Assembly: GCF_030818905.1 (NCBI RefSeq)
Contig: NZ_JAUTAZ010000001.1
Span: forward strand, 1,922,001-1,986,000
Length of the DNA stretch: 64,000 nt
Origin: Microbacterium sp. SORGH_AS_0888
Lineage (GTDB): Bacteria; Actinomycetota; Actinomycetes; Actinomycetales; Microbacteriaceae
Reading direction: 5' to 3'
The notes under the pieces were generated by a model. The model was not told where the DNA came from. It did not search any database and was given only the letters and a program-made list of their open reading frames with translations. Shown in pieces: positions 27,537 through 36,792 of the stretch (position 1 is its first letter; the number at the start of each line of letters is the position of its first letter). The position numbers were made by a program, and so were the translations under genes.

Positions 27537-28649
27537 TCAGGACCAGACGGATGCGGCGGTGTCGACCACGAGGCGGATCTTCGCCCACTGCTCGGCCTCG
27601 GTCAGCGCGTTGCCCTCCTCCGTCGACGCGAAACCGCACTGCGGGCTGAGCGCCAACTGTTCGAGCGGCGCGAAAGCCGCCGCCTCGTCGATACGGCGAC
27701 GCACCGCATCCGGGTCCTCCAGCTCGCCCGTCTTGGTCGTGACGAGACCGAGGACGGCGACCTGCTCGCCCGTGGGCAGGAACCGCAGCGGCTCGAAACC
27801 GCCCGCGCGGTCCGAGTCGTACTCGAGGAAGAAGCCGTCGTAGGCCGTGTTGCCCAGCAGCTGCTCGGCGACCGGCTCGTACCCGCCGGAGGAGATCCAG
27901 GTCGAGCGGAAGTTGCCGCGGCACACGTGCGTCGTGACGACGAGGTCGTCGGGCTTGCCCTCGAGGATGCGGTTGAGCATCGTCGCGTATCGCTCGGCGA
28001 TGCCGTCGGTCTCGATGCCGCGCTCGCGCGCCTTGGCGAGCTCGACCTCGGAGCACAGGTACGCCCACGCCGTGTCGTCGAACTGGAGGTAGCGGGCGCC
28101 GGCCGCGTAGAACGCGTCGAGCGCGTCGCGGTAGGCCTGCACCAGGTCGTCCACGATGGCCTCGCGACCGTCGTAGGCGGCCGCGTCCACCGCGTCGGGC
28201 TCCAGCCGGAAGTCGAGCACCGTGGGCGCGGGGATCGTGAACTTCGGCGTCGCGCCGGTGGCGGCCGCGGTCTCCTGCAGCGCACGGTAGTGCGCCAGGA
28301 ACGGGTGCGCGTCCGAGAACGCGATGGGGGCGTTCACGCGGATGCCGCGGGGCTTGGTCTGCACGCCCTGGAACTGGATGCCGTGGTCCAGCTCCACGAT
28401 GTCGACGCCGTCCAGCATCCCGAAGAAGTCGAAGTGCCACCACGAGCGGCGGAACTCGCCGTCGCTCGCGACCTGCAGGCCGTTCTCGTGCTCGCTGCGC
28501 ACGAGCGCCGCGATCTCCGCATCCTCGATCGCGCGAAGCCCCTCGTCGTCGAGGAGCCCCTCGGCGTGACGGGCACGAGCATCCGCGAGAGCGGACGGCC
28601 GGAGGAAGCTGCCGACGATGTCGGCGCGGAACGGAGGGCGCTGGGTCAC
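27537..28649 (-). CDS. MetE C-terminal-domain methyltransferase
   Basis: A 370-residue protein equal to the catalytic C-terminal barrel of cobalamin-independent methionine synthase, with no N-terminal domain. The zinc ligands are present: His and Cys in TTHVCRGN, Glu in FFLEYDSD, Cys in LSPQCGFAS. The N-terminal FRADIVGSFLRP is typical of the stand-alone subgroup. Such proteins move a methyl group from a methyl-folate or other donor to a thiol. In this island it could drain 5-methyl-THF into methionine or a related thiol. Start at GTG 28649. Short in-frame extensions lie within a family A palindrome and are rejected. Confidence 0.85.
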   Translation of the reverse strand: MTQRPPFRADIVGSFLRPSALADARARHAEGLLDDEGLRAIEDAEIAALVRSEHENGLQVASDGEFRRSWWHFDFFGMLDGVDIVELDHGIQFQGVQTKPRGIRVNAPIAFSDAHPFLAHYRALQETAAATGATPKFTIPAPTVLDFRLEPDAVDAAAYDGREAIVDDLVQAYRDALDAFYAAGARYLQFDDTAWAYLCSEVELAKARERGIETDGIAERYATMLNRILEGKPDDLVVTTHVCRGNFRSTWISSGGYEPVAEQLLGNTAYDGFFLEYDSDRAGGFEPLRFLPTGEQVAVLGLVTTKTGELEDPDAVRRRIDEAAAFAPLEQLALSPQCGFASTEEGNALTEAEQWAKIRLVVDTAASVWS

Positions 28650-28668
28650 CCGCCGATCGTAGCTCCCC

Positions 28669-28745
28669 TGACCGTGAGACCAGTCCGCAGCGCCGAGACC
28701 GGCGAGAAACCCGCCGGTCTCGGCGCGCGGGACTGGTCTCGCGGA
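28669..28745. repeat. Dispersed palindrome family A, copy 2
   Basis: Arms GAGACCAGTCCGC / GCGGGACTGGTCTC and inner CGAGACCGG / CCGGTCTCG. It lies between the ABM protein and the MetE-like gene, both leftward, so it may attenuate transcription into the latter. Inner loop sequence is identical to copy 3. Confidence 0.8.
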
Positions 28746-28772
28746 AAGCAACGTCGCCACGTGAAGGAGACG

Positions 28773-29255
28773 TCAGTCCTGCGGGATGAGTGCGGGATCG
28801 ACGTCCTTGAAGACGGCGAAGCTCGAGGGCTGCTCGCCGAGCACGGGGAAGTGGAAGCCGCAGTTGGGACACTGCTCGGCCAGGACCGCCTGCTCCTGTG
28901 AGAGCTCGTACTTCTTGTCCTGCAGCTCGCCACAGGTGGGACAGATGCGCAGCAGGCGCGTGCCGACCAACTCGAAGTTGGTGATGATGTCCTCCATGAT
29001 GGCGCCGTTGGCCGCCCAGGCCTTGGCGTGCTTGTGGTACGTGTCCATGTGCCAGTCGTAGAGCGCCGTCTTGCTGGTCCAGAAGCTGCACTCGTTGAAC
29101 CAGGTCGGGTCGTCCGGGTGCTCCCACCAGGTGAGGTGCAGGAAGCCGGGGAGCTTCATCAGGTGATGGCGGGTGTCGCCGAACACGACCTTGAACTTCT
29201 CGTACGCATCCGGGCTGGAGAAACGGACTCGCTGCATGCTGAGGTAGATGGGCAT
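28773..29255 (-). CDS. ABM-like dimeric alpha-beta barrel protein with C-terminal zinc ribbon
   Basis: A 160-residue protein starting MPIYLSMQRVRF. Residues 1-95 look like an antibiotic-biosynthesis-monooxygenase-type ferredoxin-like barrel (a ...PGFLHLTWWEHP... strand-turn and NECSFWTSKTALYDW). Residues 100-140 carry two cysteine pairs, CPTC and CPNC, about 24 residues apart, forming a probable zinc ribbon or rubredoxin-like knuckle. The combination is unusual. Possible roles are a cofactor-independent quinol monooxygenase or a metal-bound accessory protein for the dioxygenase. Divergent from the MocR gene. Confidence 0.7.
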   Translation of the reverse strand: MPIYLSMQRVRFSSPDAYEKFKVVFGDTRHHLMKLPGFLHLTWWEHPDDPTWFNECSFWTSKTALYDWHMDTYHKHAKAWAANGAIMEDIITNFELVGTRLLRICPTCGELQDKKYELSQEQAVLAEQCPNCGFHFPVLGEQPSSFAVFKDVDPALIPQD

Positions 29256-29387
29256 GTCGGGTGGGTGCCTTTCGTGGTCGAAGACCTGCCGCTGCGCGGC
29301 TGGCCCGGAAGCGGTGGAGTGGCTCCCAGTCTTCGATCTGATGCGCGACAATGGCAGATCCACTTCACGAGCAGTCGGGAGGGCCGC

Positions 29388-30968
29388 ATGTCACCCGGAC
29401 GAAACTCCGACGACCAGCACGAGAAACAGAGGCGCCCGCCCACGCCCGCCTACCGCGCGCTCTACGAACAGTTGCGCGGAGCGATCTTGCGCGGCCAGCT
29501 CCCGGCCGGTTCCCGGCTCCCGGCGAGCCGGCAGCTGTCGGCCGAGCAGGGCGTCTCGCGCAACACCGTGCTCGCCGCATTCGATCAGCTCCTCGCCGAG
29601 GGCTACATCGAGACGCGCCACGGCTCGGGCACCTACGTCGCCCGCGTGCTTCCCGACGACGTCCAGCGTCCGCGGGCGAACATCGTCTCCAGCCGGCCGG
29701 TGCGCAGCGAACGCGGCCCGACGCTGTCGGCACGTGGCGCGATGCTCGTCGGAACACCTCGAATGCCGCTCCCGGCCCTGCTGCGACGGTCGCCCGAGAC
29801 GACCGCGTTCCAGATCGGCCTGCCGGCGCTGGACCACTTCCCGCACGAGGTGTGGGCACGGCTCTATGCCGCGAGGGCTCGCCGCGGCGATCGCACCCTG
29901 ATGGGATACTCAGACCCGGCCGGCTACCGGCCGTTGCGGGAGCAGATCGCCGAGCAGATCGGGACGACTCGCGGCATCCTCTGCTCGGCCGACGACGTCG
30001 TGATCGTGTCGGGCTCGCAGCAGGCCCTCGAGTTCACGGCACGAATCCTGCTGGACCCCGGCGAGACGGCGTGGATGGAGGACCCGGGCTACCTGGGCAC
30101 GCGGGCCGCATTGACCTCCGCGGGAGCGCGAATCGTCCCGGTGCCGGTCGACGAGCACGGCCTCGACGTCGCCGCGGGCGTCGCAGCCGCCCCGGAGGCA
30201 CGGATGGTCTTCGTCACGCCGTCGCACCAGTTCCCGCTGGGGTCTCCCCTCTCGCTGGAGCGTCGTCTCGCGCTGATCGAGTGGGCCGCGACCACCGGAT
30301 CGTGGATCGTCGAGGACGACTACGACAACGAGTTCCGTTACCGGGGCCGCCCGATCGCGGCCCTGCAGTCGATCGACGCACACGGTCGCGTGATCTACGT
30401 GGGAACGTTCAGCAAGACGATGTTCCCGGGACTGCGCCTGGGCTACGTGATCGCTCCGCCGGAGGTGGTGGACGGGCTGGTCTCGGCCCACCTGGCCAGC
30501 GACATGCACGCGCACCAGCTGGACCAGGCGACGATGGCCGACTTCATCGCTCAGGGCCATTACGCGCGACACCTGCGGCGGATGCGGATCCTGTACGGCG
30601 ACCGCCAGCGACGGCTCGTCGAGGAGAGCGCCCGCCACGGTGATGTGCTGCGCGTGGAGTCGCGCGCCGGCGGTCTCCACGTCGTCGCCTGGCTCCCTGC
30701 CGAGCTCGATGATCTGACGGTCGCCGAGCACGCTCGAGGAGCGGGCATCCACGCCTGGCCGCTCTCGCTGCACAGCATCGAGCGGCGTCTGCCTCCGGCG
30801 CTTCTCCTCGGCTTCGCCGGCACCCGCGACGCCGAGATCTCCCCCGCGGCACAACGACTCGGACGGCTCGTCTCGGTGCTGCGGGGGGCTGCGGACACCG
30901 CGTCGTCGGTCCGCCCACGTGCGGACACCGTCGCGCCGGGACGGGGTGGCGAGGTTTCTCGGGCATGA
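29388..30968 (+). CDS. MocR-type regulator (GntR DNA-binding + aminotransferase-like domain)
   Basis: A 526-residue fusion: GntR winged helix at about residues 20-90 (LYEQLRGAILRGQLPAGSRL; GVSRNTVLAAFDQLLAEGY) and a fold-type I aminotransferase domain with the PLP lysine in VGTFSKTMFPGLRLGY and EDDYDNEFRY. GGGAGGG precedes ATG 29388. Such proteins bind PLP or a PLP adduct as effector. It is divergent from the ABM protein; the shared region holds CGCGACAAT at 29344-29352, similar to the GntR motif. The regulated pathway is unknown. Confidence 0.9.
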   Translation: MSPGRNSDDQHEKQRRPPTPAYRALYEQLRGAILRGQLPAGSRLPASRQLSAEQGVSRNTVLAAFDQLLAEGYIETRHGSGTYVARVLPDDVQRPRANIVSSRPVRSERGPTLSARGAMLVGTPRMPLPALLRRSPETTAFQIGLPALDHFPHEVWARLYAARARRGDRTLMGYSDPAGYRPLREQIAEQIGTTRGILCSADDVVIVSGSQQALEFTARILLDPGETAWMEDPGYLGTRAALTSAGARIVPVPVDEHGLDVAAGVAAAPEARMVFVTPSHQFPLGSPLSLERRLALIEWAATTGSWIVEDDYDNEFRYRGRPIAALQSIDAHGRVIYVGTFSKTMFPGLRLGYVIAPPEVVDGLVSAHLASDMHAHQLDQATMADFIAQGHYARHLRRMRILYGDRQRRLVEESARHGDVLRVESRAGGLHVVAWLPAELDDLTVAEHARGAGIHAWPLSLHSIERRLPPALLLGFAGTRDAEISPAAQRLGRLVSVLRGAADTASSVRPRADTVAPGRGGEVSRA

Positions 30969-31095
30969 CGTCGGGGTTTCCCGACGGTCACCCGTGGACC
31001 CACCGCGTCCACGCCAGGCGGACCTGTGCCGGAGCGGGCCGCCCGCCTAGCCTCTATCGCACGGACCGACCGATCGCCGCGGGGAAGGAGGCATC

Positions 31096-31449
31096 GTGAC
31101 CTACGCCGACCTCGTGCTGCGCGAGGTGCTCCGCTCGATCGGCGACGACTCCGCGTGGGAGCCGTTCGCGGGCGATCACGACCTGCTGGGGAGCATCCAC
31201 CCGATCACGATCGACGGCGCGGTGTCCGCCGTGGATGTGCACACATCGAGTCCGCAGACTTTCGCCCCGCCGTTGCCCGGGGCCGTGACGGTCTACCTCG
31301 TCGAGGGCCGGCTGGAGATCATCCACGACGACCGAGCCGAGAACCTCGTCCCCGGCGATGTCGCGTGCGTGCGTGCCGCCGGAGCGGTCCTTCGCACCGG
31401 AGCGGGCTCGACGAAGGTGCTCGTGCTGGCCGCGCCGCGGCTCCCCTGA
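31096..31449 (+). CDS. Small cupin-like protein
   Basis: A 117-residue protein started at GTG 31096 with GGAAGGAGG upstream. The segment VTVYLVEGRLEIIHDDRAENLVPGDVACV has the spacing of a cupin barrel (G-x5-HxH region reduced to a single His), and the end VLVLAAPRLP is a typical final strand. Most metal-ligand histidines are missing, so catalytic activity is doubtful. Function unknown; it follows the MocR gene in the same direction after 127 bp. Confidence 0.7.
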   Translation: MTYADLVLREVLRSIGDDSAWEPFAGDHDLLGSIHPITIDGAVSAVDVHTSSPQTFAPPLPGAVTVYLVEGRLEIIHDDRAENLVPGDVACVRAAGAVLRTGAGSTKVLVLAAPRLP

Positions 31450-31524
31450 CCGCGAGACCAGTCCGCGGCGCCGAGACCGGCGAGAAACCCGCCGGTCTCG
31501 GCGCGCGGGACTGGTCTCGCGGTA
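31447..31524. repeat. Dispersed palindrome family A, copy 3
   Basis: Almost identical to copy 2 over the full hairpin, including the CGGCGAGAAACCCGCCGG loop. It starts within the stop codon of the cupin gene and separates it from the convergent beta-lactamase-like gene; a probable bidirectional terminator. Confidence 0.85.
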
Positions 31525-31557
31525 AAGCGGTAAAGAGGACGCGCGGGGGCGGGGGCG

Positions 31558-32478
31558 TCAGAACACGTACTCCATCAGCTCCACGCCGAGGACGCGGAAG
31601 GCATCGTGCGCGCGCAGGCGATGCGCGATCGACAGATCGTCGAAGCCGACGAACAGCGCGTAGGAGACCCCCGCGCGCGGCCCGGCCAGCACGCCGGCCT
31701 CGGCGCGGACGCCCGCGGCGCGCCCGGTCTTGTTCACGAACAGCAGGCCGTGCTCGTCGTCCTCGTGCCCGAACGGGTCCAGGCCCGTCGCGGCCGCGAC
31801 GAGCGACAGATCGTGACCGAGGCTCAGCCACTCCGACACCTGGGCGCTCACGCCGGGGCTCACGACATCCGCGTTCACGAGCGACCCGAACAGCGACGCG
31901 TACTCGCGCGCCGAGCCGACCGCGACGTGCGGCGCGTCGTCGGGCCCGCGGCTGTCGCGGAAGCTGTCCATGACGGCCGAACGGGCAAGGCCCAGCTGCT
32001 CGATCCGGGCGCGCACGGAGGGAAGGCCGACGCGGTGCAGCAGCGCGTTGGCGGCGAGCGCATCGCCCGCCGACGCGGCGAGCACCGCGAGATCCTGCAG
32101 CGGCAGCGCAGGAGCGGCCAGATGCCGCCACAGCCCCGACACCGACACCGGGTCGAGGGCCCCGCGCTCGACGATCTCCAGCGGGCTGATCTCTCCCGAC
32201 TCGAACCGCGCGGCGAGCTCGATCAGCACCGGCACGACACCGAGTCCCGCCACCGGCACGCTCGTGAAGTCGTCGCCCGCGAGCACCTCGGTGCCCCGGT
32301 CCAGGTCGTCCACCCGCACCGACACCTGAGCGCCCGACGCCGCGAGCGCCTCCAGCGTCTTCATCGCGGAGGCGAAGGAGCGACGCCCCGGCGCGGCGCG
32401 GCGGGGCAACCGCTTCCCCCCGCGACGAGAACGACTGACGGCATCCGTCCCCCGTACCGGCTCAGACGGCGTAGCCAC
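31558..32478 (-). CDS. Class A beta-lactamase-fold protein lacking the SxxK motif
   Basis: A 306-residue protein started at GTG 32478, with GGAAGGAATC upstream. The fold is recognisable by LAASAGDALAANALLHRVG (normally containing the SDN loop) and NKTGRAAGVRAEAGV (KTG at 250-252). Where SxxK should be (FTSVPVAGLGVVPVL, about residues 71-85) the catalytic Ser and Lys are replaced by AGLG at 77-80. It has no signal peptide and begins with an Arg-rich stretch. It is therefore probably not a hydrolase; a binding or regulatory role is possible. Confidence 0.75.
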   Translation of the reverse strand: MATPSEPVRGTDAVSRSRRGGKRLPRRAAPGRRSFASAMKTLEALAASGAQVSVRVDDLDRGTEVLAGDDFTSVPVAGLGVVPVLIELAARFESGEISPLEIVERGALDPVSVSGLWRHLAAPALPLQDLAVLAASAGDALAANALLHRVGLPSVRARIEQLGLARSAVMDSFRDSRGPDDAPHVAVGSAREYASLFGSLVNADVVSPGVSAQVSEWLSLGHDLSLVAAATGLDPFGHEDDEHGLLFVNKTGRAAGVRAEAGVLAGPRAGVSYALFVGFDDLSIAHRLRAHDAFRVLGVELMEYVF

Positions 32479-32548
32479 GATGATTCCTTCCGACGCACCT
32501 GATGGGCAGGGGCTGCGGCGAGGTTACGCCGCCACGATCACCACAGGG

Positions 32549-34516
32549 TTACCAGATGGTGACGCGCTGGTCCGGGGCCAGCCACAACGCATCCGACTCG
32601 CTCACCCCGAACGCCTCGTAGAACGCGTCGATGTTGCGCACGATCTGGTTGCACCGGAACTCGTTGGGCGAGTGCGGATCGATCGTGAGCAGGCGGATCG
32701 TCTCGGCCTCCCGGCCCTTCTGCTGCCAGATCTGCGCCCAGCTGAGCAGCAGACGCTGGATGCCGCTGAGCCCATCGATCTCGGGAGCCTCGGCGTCCGA
32801 GCCGATCGAGAGGCGGTACGCGCGCAGCGCGATGCCCAGCCCGCCGAGGTCGCCGATGTTCTCGCCGATCGTGAGCGCACCGTTGACGTGGTGCTCCTCG
32901 CCCAGTCCCTGCGGCACGAGCGCGTCGTACTGCGCGATGAGGTTCTTCGTGCGCTCCTCGAACGCGGCGCGGTCGGCGTCGGTCCACCAGTCGCGCAGCG
33001 ACCCGTCGCCGTCGAACCGGCTGCCCTGGTCGTCGAAGCCGTGACCGATCTCGTGTCCGATCACCGCTCCGATGCCCCCGTAGTTGGCGGCGGCGTCCCG
33101 ATCCGCGTCGAAGAAGGGGTACTGCAGGATCGCCGCCGGGAACACGATCTCGTTCATGAGCGGGTTGTAGTACGCGTTGACCGTCTGCGGGGTCATGTAC
33201 CACTCGTCGCGATCGATGGGGCGACCCACCTTGCCGAGCTGCCGGTCGTGCTCGTGCACGTGCGCACGGCGGACGTTGCCGACCAGGTCGGTCGCGTCGA
33301 TCTCCAGGCCCGTGTAGTCGCGCCAGGCGGCGGGGTAGCCGATCTTCGGCGTGAACGCGTCGAGCTTCGCGAGCGCGCGCTCGCGGGTCTCGGGGCTCAT
33401 CCACTCGAGCTGGGAGATCGACTCGCGGTAGGCGGCGATGAGGTTCGCGACCAGCTCGTCCATCGCCTCCTTCGCGGCCGGGGGGAAGTGCCGCTCGACG
33501 TACACCTTGCCCACGGCTTCGCCCAGCGCGGCCTCGACGAGGCTCACGCCGCGCTTCCACCGCTCGCGGTTGACGGGCACGCCGGTGAGCGCCGTGCCGT
33601 AGAACGAGAAGTTCTCCTCGACGAACGGATCGGAGAGGAACGCGGCCGCCGCGTGGACGACCTTGAAGCGCAGCCAGTCGCGCCAGGCGTCGAGGCGCTC
33701 CTCGGTCAGGAGCGCGCCCAGCCCCTCGATGAAGCTCGGCTGCGAGACGACGACCTCGGCGAAGGCCTCGGGGTGGTGGGGGGCGACGCCCTCGAGCCAC
33801 GGCTTCAGCTCGACTCCGGCGAGGGAGGTGACCTCGTCCCAGGTCTTCAGGTTGTACGTGGCGACCGCGTCACGGCTGCGGACGTTGTCCCAGTGGTGCT
33901 CGGCGATCTCGGTCTCGAGCGCGACGATGCGGTCGGCCGCCGCATCCGGGCCCTCGACTCCGGCGAGCCCGAGGATGCGCTCGATGTGCGTGCGGTAGGC
34001 GACGCGGATCTCCTGGAACGACTCGAGCCGGTAGTAGGACTCGTCGGGCATCGTCAGGCCCGACTGGATGAGGAACGGCACGTAGCGCTCCGGGTCGCCC
34101 GGATCGGGCTCGACGTAGAGGTCGATGATGCCGCCCACGCCGTCGCGCTCGAGCTCGCCGACCGTGCGCAGGAACGCCGGGACGGAGTCGATCGCGGCGA
34201 CCCGATCGAGCTGCGCGCGGAGGGGCTCGGCGCCGAGCTCGGCGATGCGCTCGACGTCCATGAAGCTCGCGAACAGATCGCCGACCTTGCGGGTCTCCGT
34301 TCCCGGTTCCGCGTCCTGCGACTCCTGGATGATCTCCTGCACGTGCTTCTCGGCTTGTTCGGCGAGGAGATGGAAGGAGCCCCAGCGGGCCTTGTCTTCG
34401 GGGATCTCGGTGCGCTCGATCCAGGCACCGTTGACGTGGCGGAACAGGTCGTCCTGCGGTCGGATGCTGTCGCTCAGCTCGTCGAGCGCCAGACCGGAGC
34501 GGAGGGATTCGGTCAT
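32549..34516 (-). CDS. M13-family (neprilysin/PepO-like) zinc metallopeptidase
   Basis: A 655-residue cytosolic oligopeptidase with no signal peptide. Zinc motif HEIGH in VIGHEIGHGFDDQGS, third ligand and GENIGDLGG downstream, plus the family motifs NAYYNPLMNEIVFPAAI (substrate Asn-Ala-Tyr) and the C-terminal RVTIW end. It degrades short peptides. MTESLRSG is chosen as start. Confidence 0.95.
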   Translation of the reverse strand: MTESLRSGLALDELSDSIRPQDDLFRHVNGAWIERTEIPEDKARWGSFHLLAEQAEKHVQEIIQESQDAEPGTETRKVGDLFASFMDVERIAELGAEPLRAQLDRVAAIDSVPAFLRTVGELERDGVGGIIDLYVEPDPGDPERYVPFLIQSGLTMPDESYYRLESFQEIRVAYRTHIERILGLAGVEGPDAAADRIVALETEIAEHHWDNVRSRDAVATYNLKTWDEVTSLAGVELKPWLEGVAPHHPEAFAEVVVSQPSFIEGLGALLTEERLDAWRDWLRFKVVHAAAAFLSDPFVEENFSFYGTALTGVPVNRERWKRGVSLVEAALGEAVGKVYVERHFPPAAKEAMDELVANLIAAYRESISQLEWMSPETRERALAKLDAFTPKIGYPAAWRDYTGLEIDATDLVGNVRRAHVHEHDRQLGKVGRPIDRDEWYMTPQTVNAYYNPLMNEIVFPAAILQYPFFDADRDAAANYGGIGAVIGHEIGHGFDDQGSRFDGDGSLRDWWTDADRAAFEERTKNLIAQYDALVPQGLGEEHHVNGALTIGENIGDLGGLGIALRAYRLSIGSDAEAPEIDGLSGIQRLLLSWAQIWQQKGREAETIRLLTIDPHSPNEFRCNQIVRNIDAFYEAFGVSESDALWLAPDQRVTIW

Positions 34517-34626
34517 CGCAACAGGATAAGCCGCCCAGCTATGACCCGGGTCCGGTGCACCCCGACACGCGGAGCCGGGCCGCCGCATCCGCACGGGGGA
34601 CGCGCCGCCCTCAATAGGCTCGGAGC

Positions 34627-35949
34627 ATGGCGGCCGGCACACCCCTCAACCGAGAGATCCTGCGGCTGGCCCTCCCTGCCCTCGGGGCCCTCGTCGCGGA
34701 GCCCCTCTTCCTCATCGTCGACGCCGCGCTCGTGGGCCACCTCGGCGTCGTCCCGCTCGCGGCGCTCGGCGTGGCCTCGGCCGTGCTGCAGACGATCGTC
34801 GGGCTCATGGTGTTCCTCGCGTACTCGACGACGCCGGCCGTCGCGCGGCGGTTCGGCGCGGGCGAGCACGGCAGCGCGGTCTCGGCCGGGATCGACGGGC
34901 TGTGGCTCGCGCTCGGGCTGGGCGCGGTGCTCGCGGCGGTGGGGTCCCTGCTCACGCCCTGGCTGATCGGGCTGTTCGGGGCGGGGCCGGATGTCTCGGC
35001 CGCCGCCGAGGCGTACCTCGGCATCTCGATGTGGGGGCTGCCGGCCATGCTGATCGTGTTCGCCGCGACCGGCCTGCTGCGCGGCATGCAGGACACGGTG
35101 ACCCCGCTGTGGATCGCGGGCGCGGGGTTCACCGCCAACGCCCTGCTCAACGTGCTGTTCATCTACGGGTTCGGCTGGGGGATCGCCGGCTCCGCCATCG
35201 GCACGGTGTTCGCGCAGTGGGCGATGGTCGCCGCCTACGTGGTCGTGGTGGGCAGGCTCGCGCGACGGCACTCGGCCTCCCTGCGTCCCCGGGTCGACAG
35301 CGTGACCACCAGCGCGCGCACGGGCGTCTGGATGTTCCTGCGCACGGTCTCGCTGCGCGCCGCGCTGCTGGCGACCGTCGCGGTCGCGAGCGCCCTCGGC
35401 ACCGCCGAGCTCGCCGGCTGGCAGGTGGCGTACACGATCTTCTCGGCGGCCGCGTTCGCCCTCGATGCGCTCGCGATCGCGGCGCAGGCGCTCGTCGGAC
35501 GCGGGCTCGGCGCGGGCGACGAGCGCTTCGTCCGCCGCGTGCTCGGACGCACGGTCGCATGGGGCCTGTGGTTCGGCGTCGCCGTCGGGCTCGTCATCGG
35601 CTGCCTGTCGGGGGTCATCGGCCTGGTGTTCACGAGCGACACCGCGATCGCCGCCCTCGTGCAGCCGGCGCTCATCGTGCTCGCGATCGCCCAGCCGGTG
35701 TGCGGGGTCGTCTTCGTGCTGGACGGCGTCCTCATGGGCGCCGGCGACGGGCGTTACCTGGCGCTGGCGGGGCTCGCGAACCTCGTGCCCTTCGTCCCGG
35801 CTCTGCTCGTGCTGGTGTGGGTCGGCGCGGCGGGGGCGAGCGGGCTCGCCTGGCTGGCGGGAGCGTTCTTCGGCGTGTACATGCTCGCGCGGCTCGTGAC
35901 GCTCGGCGCCCGTGTGCGGGGGGCGCGCTGGCTCACCGCCGGCGCGTGA
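34627..35949 (+). CDS. MATE-family efflux transporter (DinF-like)
   Basis: A 440-residue protein with twelve predicted membrane helices; the N-terminal REILRLALPALGALVAEPLFLIVDAALVGHLG is diagnostic. It exports cationic drugs or metabolites using ion gradients. It stands alone, divergent from the M13 peptidase. Confidence 0.93.
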   Translation: MAAGTPLNREILRLALPALGALVAEPLFLIVDAALVGHLGVVPLAALGVASAVLQTIVGLMVFLAYSTTPAVARRFGAGEHGSAVSAGIDGLWLALGLGAVLAAVGSLLTPWLIGLFGAGPDVSAAAEAYLGISMWGLPAMLIVFAATGLLRGMQDTVTPLWIAGAGFTANALLNVLFIYGFGWGIAGSAIGTVFAQWAMVAAYVVVVGRLARRHSASLRPRVDSVTTSARTGVWMFLRTVSLRAALLATVAVASALGTAELAGWQVAYTIFSAAAFALDALAIAAQALVGRGLGAGDERFVRRVLGRTVAWGLWFGVAVGLVIGCLSGVIGLVFTSDTAIAALVQPALIVLAIAQPVCGVVFVLDGVLMGAGDGRYLALAGLANLVPFVPALLVLVWVGAAGASGLAWLAGAFFGVYMLARLVTLGARVRGARWLTAGA

Positions 35950-36132
35950 CACCGGGCCGAGGATGCGGCGCCCGCGCGCATCTCGGGGCGGGTCCCGCCC
36001 GGCGTCGTGGCGAGCCCGACGTGCCCGCGCTGGTCGCATAGATCCGGCCGAGCCGGTAGGAGACGCCGTGTTCGCGGAGCCACGGCGGTCCCGCATACGC
36101 TCGCGATATGCGGGGTTGCCTAGACTCGCCGC

Positions 36133-36788
<656 letters not shown>

Positions 36789-36792
<4 letters not shown>

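Noticed and set aside
28650..28760. Upstream extension of the MetE-like gene to 28760
   Set aside because: The extra residues are encoded inside the family A palindrome and do not resemble MetE; GTG 28649 fits the family start.
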